Source: JALZKA01 sp963734015
GTDB lineage: Bacteria > Actinomycetota > Thermoleophilia > Solirubrobacterales > 70-9
Reading direction: 5' to 3'
Length of the DNA stretch: 64,000 nucleotides
Assembly (NCBI GenBank): GCA_963734015.1
Contig: CAVTFG010000012.1
Coordinates: 62,001 to 126,000, forward strand
Every line of letters begins with the position of its first letter. Positions within the stretch are counted from its first letter, which is position 1. Shown here in pieces: positions 59,923-64,000 of this stretch. Both the position numbers and the translations under genes were made by a program. The notes under the pieces are model-generated. The model was given only the letters and a program-made list of their open reading frames with translations. It made no database searches and was not told where the DNA came from.

Positions 59923-61122
59923 GAGCCGATGCAGAGGACCGCGTTGTGGCCGCCAAAGCCGAACGAGTTGGAGATCGCGACTCGCCTGCCGTTGCCGGAC
60001 GCCGTAGCCAGATCGCGCGCCTCGTTGGGGACGTAGTCCAGGTCCAGGCCCTCGTCGGGCTCCGAGTAGCCGAGGGTCGGCGGGGCGACGCCCTGGGCGA
60101 GCGCGCCCGCGGTGGCGACCGCCTCCACGGCGCCGGCCGCGCCCAGCAGATGCCCGATCGCCGACTTGGTCGACGACACCGGGATCTCGCCCGCCCGGTT
60201 GCCTAGGGCCGACTTCAGGGCCTCGGTCTCCGAGCGGTCGTTCAGCGGCGTCGAGGTGCCGTGGGCGTTCACGTAATCGACGTCGGCCGGCGCCGATCCC
60301 TGCATCGTCGAGCGCCAGGGTGATGGCGCGGGCCGCCTCGTGGCCCTCCGGGTCGGGGGCCGTCAGATGGTGCGCGTCGGACGTGGCGGCGTAGCCCAGG
60401 ATCTCGCCCAGGATCTTTGCCCCGCGCCGTTCGGCCGCTTCGGCCTCCTCGAGCACGAGGGCGCCCGCGCCCTCGCCCATCACGAATCCGTCCCTCCGCG
60501 CATCGAACGGGCGCGAGATACCCGTCGGGGAGGTGGCTGCCATCGCGGAGAACGCCGCGATCGCGATCGGGGTGAGGGTCGCCTCGGCTCCGCCGCAGAC
60601 CACCGCGTCGGCGTCGCCGGAACGGATCATCCGCATCGCCGAGCCGATCGAATGTGCGCCGGCCGCGCACGCGGAGACGACGCCGTAGGTCTCGCCATGG
60701 ATGCCGTGGCGCATCGCCACCGCGGCGGAGGCGGCGTTGCCCATCATGAGCGGCACCGAGAGGGGCGAAACCGCACCGGCGCCGCGGTCACGCAGCACGC
60801 CGACCTGCTCCTCGAGGGAGCCGAGGCCGCCGATGCCCGTGCCGATCACGCATCCAACGCGCTCGGCGTCCGGCGAGTTGCCGCCGTTCCACGCGGCCTG
60901 CTCGAGGGCCTCGTCGGCCGCCACCACCGCGAGCTGCGTGAAGCGGTCGGCCCGCCGGGCCTCCTTGCGGGTCAGGTGGTCGGTGGGCTCGAACTGGTCG
61001 CAGCGGCCCTCGCCGTCGGCGATGCCGCATTCGCCCGCGACCCAACGGTCGAGCAGGGCCTCGGCGCCGACCCCGAGCGGGGTCACGGCGCCTACGCCCG
61101 TGATGACGACGCGTGGAGTCAT
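59919..61122 (-). CDS. fabF: Beta-ketoacyl-ACP synthase II, +1 frameshift near 60303
   Basis: About 400 residues once joined. The first frame holds VVITGVGAVTPLGVG, the active-site cysteine in GVVSACAAGAHSIGSAM near residue 160, and GRPFDARRDGFVMGEGAG-like text. After LALDDAGI one extra base shifts to APADVDYVNAHGTSTPLND (first catalytic His), KSAIGHLLGAAG (Lys and second His) and VAISNSFGFGGHNA. All catalytic residues survive after correction. It extends acyl-ACP with malonyl-ACP. The start overlaps the ACP stop as ATGA, and the stop overlaps accD as ATGA. Confidence 0.9.
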
Positions 61123-61367
61123 CCCGACTTCGTCACCACCAGGTCGATGACCTGGCCGACGTTCGTGATGCCCTTCAGGTCGTCGCCCTCGAGCCGCACG
61201 CCGAACTCGTCCTCGACGATCTGCGCGAGCTCGACCAGGTCGAGGGAGTCCACGTCGAGGGCCTCGAACTCGGCCTCCCGCTTGATCTCGCTCGGCTCGG
61301 CGCCGACCTCGGCGAGGCCGTCGAAGATCACCTTCTCCACCTGTGCGCTTTCAACCTTTGTCGTCAT
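61119..61367 (-). CDS. acpP: Acyl carrier protein
   Basis: An 82-residue acidic protein. The phosphopantetheine attachment serine is in FEALDVDSLDLVELAQIVED (DSL motif) near residue 39. The helix pattern and charge are normal for FAS II ACPs. It carries the growing chain between the enzymes encoded around it. AAGGAAC lies before ATG 61367. It is separated from fabG by 36 bases, the only gap in this run of the operon, and overlaps fabF by ATGA. High ACP demand would fit a separate ribosome-binding site. Confidence 0.95.
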   Translation of the reverse strand: MTTKVESAQVEKVIFDGLAEVGAEPSEIKREAEFEALDVDSLDLVELAQIVEDEFGVRLEGDDLKGITNVGQVIDLVVTKSG

Positions 61368-61403
61368 TTCAGTTCCTTTCTGTCTCTCGATTGGCTTGAA
61401 AGT

Positions 61404-62150
61404 TCAGGCGCTGAGGCCGCCGTCGACCGTCAGCGTTGTCCCGGTCACGTAGCTCGCCGCGTCCGAGGTGAGGAACCGCACGCAGGCGGCAACCTCCTCG
61501 GGGGTGCCGGCCCGGCGCGCGGGGATCTCGCCCAACGCGTTGCCGTTCACGTCCTCCGTAAACCGGGTCTCGACGAACCCGGGAGCGACGGCGTTCACCG
61601 TGATCCCGCGGCGCGCGACCTCGACCGCCACCGTCCGCGTCATCCCGATCATCCCCGCCTTCGCGGCGGCGTAGTTGGCCTGCCCGGCGTTGGCGCGCGG
61701 ACCGACGACCGACGCGATGTTGACGATCCGGCCGAAGCGGGCGCGGAGCATGGGCCGCAGCGCGCGGCGGGTGGCGCGGAAGGCGGCCGACAGGTTGGTG
61801 TCGACGACGCTGGCCCACGCCTCGTCGTCGAGCTGCGGAGCGAGCCCGTCGGCGCGGATGCCGGCGTTGTTCACGAGCACCAGTACCGGGCCATGCTCGG
61901 CTTCCATCGCGGCGAAGACGCCCTCCAGGCCGTCCGTTTCGCAGATGTCGCCGGCGATGGGCACCGCCGTTCCGCCGGCGCCGTCGATGTCCGCGGCAAG
62001 CTTCTCGGCGCTCTCCGAGTCCGACCGGTAGTTGACGCCGACCGCCCAGCCGTCGGAGGCGAGCGCACGGGCCGTCGCCGCGCCGATGCCGCGCGCGGCA
62101 CCGGTGACGATCGCGCAACCTTCCGGCCTGCCGTTGCCTTCGGCCATCAT
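61404..62150 (-). CDS. fabG: 3-oxoacyl-ACP reductase
   Basis: A 248-residue SDR. The NADPH loop is IVTGAARGIGAATARAL near residue 15. VNYRSDSESAEKLAADI lies after strand 2. It then has VNNAGIRADGL, NIASVVGPRANAGQANYAAAKAG with the Ser-Tyr-Lys triad, and VAPGFVETRF. These are all standard for FabG. It reduces beta-ketoacyl-ACP to the (3R)-hydroxy form. It starts with two ATG codons at 62150, the first overlapping the fabH stop as ATGA. The start lies at the end of the repeated leader element (62147-62210). Confidence 0.94.
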   Translation of the reverse strand: MMAEGNGRPEGCAIVTGAARGIGAATARALASDGWAVGVNYRSDSESAEKLAADIDGAGGTAVPIAGDICETDGLEGVFAAMEAEHGPVLVLVNNAGIRADGLAPQLDDEAWASVVDTNLSAAFRATRRALRPMLRARFGRIVNIASVVGPRANAGQANYAAAKAGMIGMTRTVAVEVARRGITVNAVAPGFVETRFTEDVNGNALGEIPARRAGTPEEVAACVRFLTSDAASYVTGTTLTVDGGLSA

Positions 62151-62210
62151 CGAGACATCTCCCTTACCAGGGGGGCAAAGTCCGTTTCGCGACGTGCGTC
62201 GCTCATCAGA
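62147..62210 (-). repeat. Structured leader element, copy 2 (hammerhead-like core)
   Basis: On the minus strand it reads TCTGATGAG, hairpin GCGAC-GCAC-GTCGC, GAAACG, hairpin CCCT-GGTA-AGGG, then ends at the ATGATG start of fabG. Compared with copy 1 (20354-20417), 40 of the first 45 bases after the ATG match, and one difference is a compensatory C-G to T-A pair in the second hairpin. In this copy the element is read in frame as the last 19 codons of fabH. Confidence 0.6.
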
Positions 62211-63205
62211 TACCTGCCCTCCCACTCCAGAACAGTGGCGCCCCAGGTGAGGCCGCCGCCGAAGGCCGCGAGGAGGATGCGGTCACCCGGCTTCACCCGG
62301 CCGTCCTCGATCGCGGTCGCAAGCGCGATCGGGACGGAGGCGGCGGAAGTGTTGCCGTAGCGCGAGATGCACTCGACCACCCGGTCGGAGTCCAGGACCA
62401 GCCGCTGCGCCAGCGCCCGCAGGATCCGCGCGTTCGCCTGGTGGTAGATGAAGAGGTCGATCTGGCCGAGCGTCAATCCCACGGCACCGGCGGCCTCCAG
62501 GCTCGCCTGCGCCATCCGGCTGACCGCCTCGCGGAAGGTGTCCTGTCCCTGCATGCGGATCAGTGCCTCGTCGCGCTCGACCCGGACCATCTCGGCCTGG
62601 GCACCGTCGCTGCCGAGCACGAACGGGCCGAAGCCCGACCCCGATCCGGGCCTGACGACCGCCGCGCCCGCCCCGTCGCCGAACAGTGCCGCGGTCGAGC
62701 GATCGTCGTGGTCAGTGAGTGTGGTGAGCCATTCGGCGCCGATCACGAGGATCGCCTCGGCGCGCCCTGCCTCGATCTGAGCGGCGGCCATCGCGAGCGC
62801 CTTGACGAAGCCGGTGCAGGCGGCGTTGACGTCGAGCGCGCCCGCCTCGAGCGCGCCGATCCGGTCAGCCACCAGCGGCGCGAGTGCAGGTGTGAGTCGG
62901 TCGTGGCTCATCGTGGCCACCAGGACCTGGTCGATCTCGGACGGCTCCACGCCGGCATCGGCCAGGGCGCCCTCCGCCGCATCGGAAGCCAGTGAGAGGA
63001 GGTCCTCGCCCTCGGAGAGCACGCGGCGCTCGTGCACGCCCGTTCGGGCGACGATCCAGCCGGGATCGATTCCCAGGCGCGCGGCGATCGGCTCGTTCTC
63101 GACGACCCGCGCGGGGACGGACATCGCAACCCCGGCGATCGCCGCCGGGCGGAGAGTCCGCTGCTCGAGAGCGCCGGTCCGTTCCTGCACGGCCGCCTCA
63201 GGCAT
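62147..63205 (-). CDS. fabH: Beta-ketoacyl-ACP synthase III
   Basis: A 352-residue initiating condensing enzyme. The active-site cysteine is in VNAACTGFVKALAMA near residue 127, the histidine in FIYHQANARILRAL near 265, and the asparagine in RYGNTSAASVPIAL near 295. It joins an acyl-CoA starter to malonyl-ACP. The family normally ends just after the WGATVLEW strand. Here 25 further residues follow, the last 19 of them encoded by the repeated leader element, so the C-terminal extension is atypical. A stop in a neighbouring frame at the start of the element could be the original end. The start overlaps fabD by eight bases. Confidence 0.93.
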   Translation of the reverse strand: MPEAAVQERTGALEQRTLRPAAIAGVAMSVPARVVENEPIAARLGIDPGWIVARTGVHERRVLSEGEDLLSLASDAAEGALADAGVEPSEIDQVLVATMSHDRLTPALAPLVADRIGALEAGALDVNAACTGFVKALAMAAAQIEAGRAEAILVIGAEWLTTLTDHDDRSTAALFGDGAGAAVVRPGSGSGFGPFVLGSDGAQAEMVRVERDEALIRMQGQDTFREAVSRMAQASLEAAGAVGLTLGQIDLFIYHQANARILRALAQRLVLDSDRVVECISRYGNTSAASVPIALATAIEDGRVKPGDRILLAAFGGGLTWGATVLEWEGRYLMSDARRETDFAPLVREMSR

Positions 63206-64000
63206 GGCTCGCCACCGCCTCGTCCAGATTGCGCTTGACCAGCTTGGTGAGGACGTCGCCGGGACCGGTCTCGACGAAGCGTCTCGACCCCGCGTTCGCG
63301 GAGCGTCCGGACCGTCTGGCGCCAGCGCACCGGCCTGACCAGGGCGTCGGCCAACTCAGAACGTGGGGAGATGAACTCGCGCGCCGTCGCGCACGAGACG
63401 ACCGGGGTCCGCGGCTCGCGGAACTCGACGTCTGCGAGTGCATCGCGGAATCCGGCCACGGCGGACTCCATCTCCTGCGAGTGGAATGCGCCCGCCACCG
63501 GCAGCCGCAGTGCGCGGAGCCCCGCCGACCGGGCGCTGCGCCGGGCCGCGTCGAGCGCGTCGGCCGGGCCGGCGACCACCAGCTGCTCCGGCGCGTTGTC
63601 GTTCGCGACGGTCAGCTCGTGCTCGTCGGCAAGCTCGAGGGCGGGTTCGCGCGCGCCGATCAGGGCGAGCATGCCTCCACCCCCGCGTTCCGCCGCCTCC
63701 TGCATCAGCGCGCCGCGCCGGACCGCGAGGCGCAGGCCATCGGCGTGGTCCATGGCGTCCGCTGCGGCGAGCGCCGCCAGCTCGCCCAGCGAGTGACCGG
63801 CCATCCAGGCCGGCGTCGCGGGTCCGCAGGCGCTCCCACCCGGCAAGGGCGGCGCAGTAGATCGCGGGCTGTGCGAAGCGGGTGCCGTCCGGCACGCGCT
63901 CGAAGGGATCCGAGCCGACGAGCTCGGTGGCGAGCGCGAGCAGCTCAGGCCTGGCCCCCGCGACGGTCTCGCGCATGCCTGGCTCCTGGCTCCCCTGGCC
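63198..64000 (-). CDS. fabD: Malonyl-CoA:ACP transacylase, 5' end outside window, two +1 frameshifts
   Basis: The gene enters from the right edge, where the reading frame begins GQGSQEPGMRETVAGARPEL (the conserved GQGSQ is the first oxyanion segment). After ALAGWERL a +1 shift near 63830 leads into PAWMAGHSLGELAALAAAD (catalytic Ser). That frame continues through PVAGAFHSQEM (catalytic His). A second +1 shift near 63285 then gives RFVETGPGDVLTKLVKRNLD to the stop at 63198. With both corrected it is a complete FabD C-terminus. It loads malonyl groups onto ACP. It is the first gene visible in the FAS II operon. Confidence 0.88.

Noticed and set aside
1..64000. tRNA, rRNA, insertion sequences, phage or CRISPR loci
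   Set aside because: None was seen on reading. There is no transposase or integrase motif, no clover-leaf pattern and no regular repeat-spacer array, so the window is mostly chromosomal housekeeping and accessory metabolism.

Overview
The window is a very GC-rich, gene-dense bacterial segment. Frequent GTG/TTG starts, four-base stop/start overlaps, a probable leaderless mRNA and the gene families present (TetR, DHA2-type MFS, ECF sigma with SnoaL tail, AbiEi/DUF559 protein, FAS II with InhA-like FabI) point to a high-GC actinobacterium, most likely of the Thermoleophilia/Solirubrobacterales type. That placement is inference; there is no rRNA or other phylogenetic marker, and I saw no tRNA, CRISPR array or insertion sequence.

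Layout. 1-6.4 kb: VOC protein, AraC regulator, DHFR-like reductase, three hydrolase/methyltransferase genes and two Ca2+/cation antiporters. 6.4-12.1 kb: lipoprotein, ArsA-type ATPase with a small CxxC partner, VOC protein, SigG-like ECF sigma factor and an MFS exporter. 12.1-15.7 kb: a large zinc-ribbon/adenylate-cyclase/AAA/TPR protein preceded by a perfect CRP-type palindrome. 15.7-26.4 kb: ferritin-like protein, NUDIX, M23 peptidase, SDR, AI-2E transporter, TetR/acyl-CoA dehydrogenase pair, M28 peptidase, TetR/MFS pair. 26.4-37.8 kb: D-lactate-dehydrogenase-like FAD/Fe-S enzyme overlapping a benzoylformate-decarboxylase-like gene, a DUF559/AbiEi gene bracketed by palindromic repeats, a CoA-transferase, a PhaC-like/AMP-binding fusion and an enoyl-CoA hydratase. 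37.8-50.5 kb: Ser/Thr kinase, HAD and CBS proteins, two SDRs, glycosyltransferase, P450 with flavin monooxygenase, a TetR/MFS pair and LtrA. 50.6-56.7 kb: secreted M19-like protein, class B PBP, MBL-fold hydrolase with a MerR/SoxR-type promoter, and a conserved hypothetical.

56.6-64 kb is a fatty-acid synthesis operon read on the minus strand: fabD-fabH-fabG-acpP-fabF-acyl-CoA carboxylase beta-SGNH hydrolase-MaoC dehydratase-fabI, nearly all coupled by ATGA or GTGA overlaps. It supplies malonyl-ACP, condensation, both reductions and probably the dehydration step of elongation.

Two things stand out. First, a roughly 60-base element occurs twice (20354-20417 and 62147-62210), each time ending in the ATGATG start of the downstream gene. 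It can fold into hairpins with a compensatory base-pair change and carries a hammerhead-like core string (CUGAUGAG, stem, CGAAAC). Second, at least ten otherwise recognisable genes are broken by single-base indels, mostly +1, which suggests assembly error at least in part. Affected genes are annotated over their full inferred extent.
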